Below are positions 12,763 to 13,609 of a stretch of DNA of 13,609 nucleotides, piece after piece (the stretch's first letter is position 1; each line of letters begins with the position of its first letter). The stretch comes from Paracoccaceae bacterium (lineage in GTDB: Bacteria > Pseudomonadota > Alphaproteobacteria > Rhodobacterales > Rhodobacteraceae), in the NCBI GenBank assembly GCA_013214715.1, contig JABSSB010000158.1, positions 1 through 13,609 of the forward strand, written 5' to 3'. The translations under genes were made by a program, and so were the position numbers. The notes below the pieces were generated by a model. The model was not told the origin of the DNA, ran no database searches, and saw only the letters and a program-made list of their open reading frames with translations.

Positions 12763-13609
12763 CCCAAAATCCCTAAAAGGCTGGCCATCAGGGCCACCAT
12801 AGCCAAGACCAGCCCAAGACACGGGACCCAGATCGGCACAGTAAAGCCACTATGCGGCACCCCGCGCCGTTTAATCGGCAGCAGCGACAGGTTCACCAGC
12901 GCAAATACCGTCAGCAGGATGACAGCCGTGCTGCTGGCCAATGTGACCACGGGCAGGATCAACGCAGCCAGCGTCAGAAACGCACCCACGAATAAGGTCG
13001 CGGTCACTGGCGTGCCAAAACGCAGATTCACGCGGCGCAGCGGCGCAAGGGCCGGGCTGCGTTTGCCCAGCCCGAACAGAACCCGCGCTACCATCACAAT
13101 CAGCGCCAAAATCCCGTTCAGCGCCGCCGCCACGGCGATCAGCGACAGGAATTGCGGGCTTTGTCCGGTGCCTGCCTGCCAGACAAGGACCAAAGGCGCC
13201 TCTGACGCGGCCAAATCACTGGCGGGAACAGACCGCAGTGTGGCCCAACTGATCGCGGCATAGATCACGATGGTGATCGCCAAAGCCGCCATGATGGCCA
13301 AAGACAAGCTGCGCTGGGGGCGGTGTACTTCTTCGGCCATGTTCACGATGTCTTCGAACCCGATGAAGGCGAAAAAAGCCAGCACCGCGCCAAAAGCCAG
13401 ACCGATCCAGGGGATCGGCGGCGGATTGGCGAACTCAGCCACCATCGGGGCGGAAAAGCCTGCCCACATGTCCAGAACAAGGCCGCCAAGCTCGATCACC
13501 GTCAAGCAAGCCACCAAAGCAAGGCTTTCCCAGACCCCCGCGATCGCGATGCCGGTCAGGATGAGGCCAAGGACCAAAACGCCAATCCAGACCAGCAGGT
13601 CGATGACCT
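12753..13609 (-). CDS. APC-family amino acid permease (5' end outside window)
   Basis: The frame is open from the window edge to TGA at 12755-12753, giving the last 285 residues of a transporter that is usually about 420-450 residues. Hydrophobic helices alternate with short loops throughout. The segment FFAFIGFEDIVNMAEEVHRP, about 60 residues into the best in-frame start-like codon (13577), is typical of helix 6 and the following loop of amino acid/polyamine/organocation permeases. Later parts (ARVLFGLGKRSPALAPLRRV and the following helices) also fit. Such proteins take up amino acids or polyamines by proton symport or exchange; the substrate cannot be told. The gene overlaps the first DUF2484-like gene by ten bases. 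A permease here is unexpected, since murC normally precedes this position in the dcw cluster. Confidence 0.88.
   Translation of the reverse strand, partial: VIDLLVWIGVLVLGLILTGIAIAGVWESLALVACLTVIELGGLVLDMWAGFSAPMVAEFANPPPIPWIGLAFGAVLAFFAFIGFEDIVNMAEEVHRPQRSLSLAIMAALAITIVIYAAISWATLRSVPASDLAASEAPLVLVWQAGTGQSPQFLSLIAVAAALNGILALIVMVARVLFGLGKRSPALAPLRRVNLRFGTPVTATLFVGAFLTLAALILPVVTLASSTAVILLTVFALVNLSLLPIKRRGVPHSGFTVPIWVPCLGLVLAMVALMASLLGILGWS

Noticed and set aside
12508..12822. Longer start (12822) for the first DUF2484-like gene
   Set aside because: Adds a 70-base overlap with the permease and twenty polar residues before the first membrane segment; ATG 12762 fits better.
1..13609. Mobile elements, CRISPR arrays, tRNA or toxin-antitoxin genes
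   Set aside because: Both strands were read for direct repeats, transposase-like proteins and cloverleaf ends; nothing was seen. The region is conserved core genome.

Overview
The window looks like chromosomal DNA of an alphaproteobacterium, most likely a member of the Rhodobacterales (Roseobacter/Rhodobacter type). This rests on high GC content, strong protein resemblance to that group, an FtsZ with a long acidic, proline-rich linker, paired DUF2484-type proteins next to murB, and the gene order murB-ddl-ftsQ-ftsA-ftsZ-lpxC-bamD-recN. It is mainly core genome. I see no prophage, insertion sequence, CRISPR array, tRNA or rRNA.

Layout: positions 1-2157 (+ strand) hold the C-terminal two thirds of an RND-type efflux pump that begins before the window. 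It converges on recN across a 108-base gap containing a strong GC hairpin. Everything from 13609 down to 2266 is on the minus strand. In transcription order it is: a 5'-cut APC-type amino acid permease, two overlapping small DUF2484-like membrane proteins, murB, ddl, ftsQ, ftsA, ftsZ, a clear intrinsic terminator, lpxC, bamD and recN.

The genes form the distal part of a division and cell wall (dcw) cluster. MurB and Ddl make peptidoglycan precursors, while FtsQ, FtsA and FtsZ build the divisome. Behind the ftsZ terminator comes an outer-membrane module: LpxC commits to lipid A synthesis and BamD inserts outer-membrane proteins. The DNA-repair ATPase RecN follows. Tight overlaps (permease/DUF2484, DUF2484/DUF2484, ddl/ftsQ) and a 4-base gap (ftsQ/ftsA) suggest translational coupling up to ftsA. 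ftsZ, lpxC and bamD each follow a 196-270 base gap that may carry its own promoter.

I did not find a clearly novel system. The most noteworthy points are a probable CTG start codon for recN, the tandem DUF2484-like pair coupled to a permease where murC would normally be expected, and inverted-repeat structures (one with a GANTC methylation site in its loop) in the leaders of lpxC and bamD.
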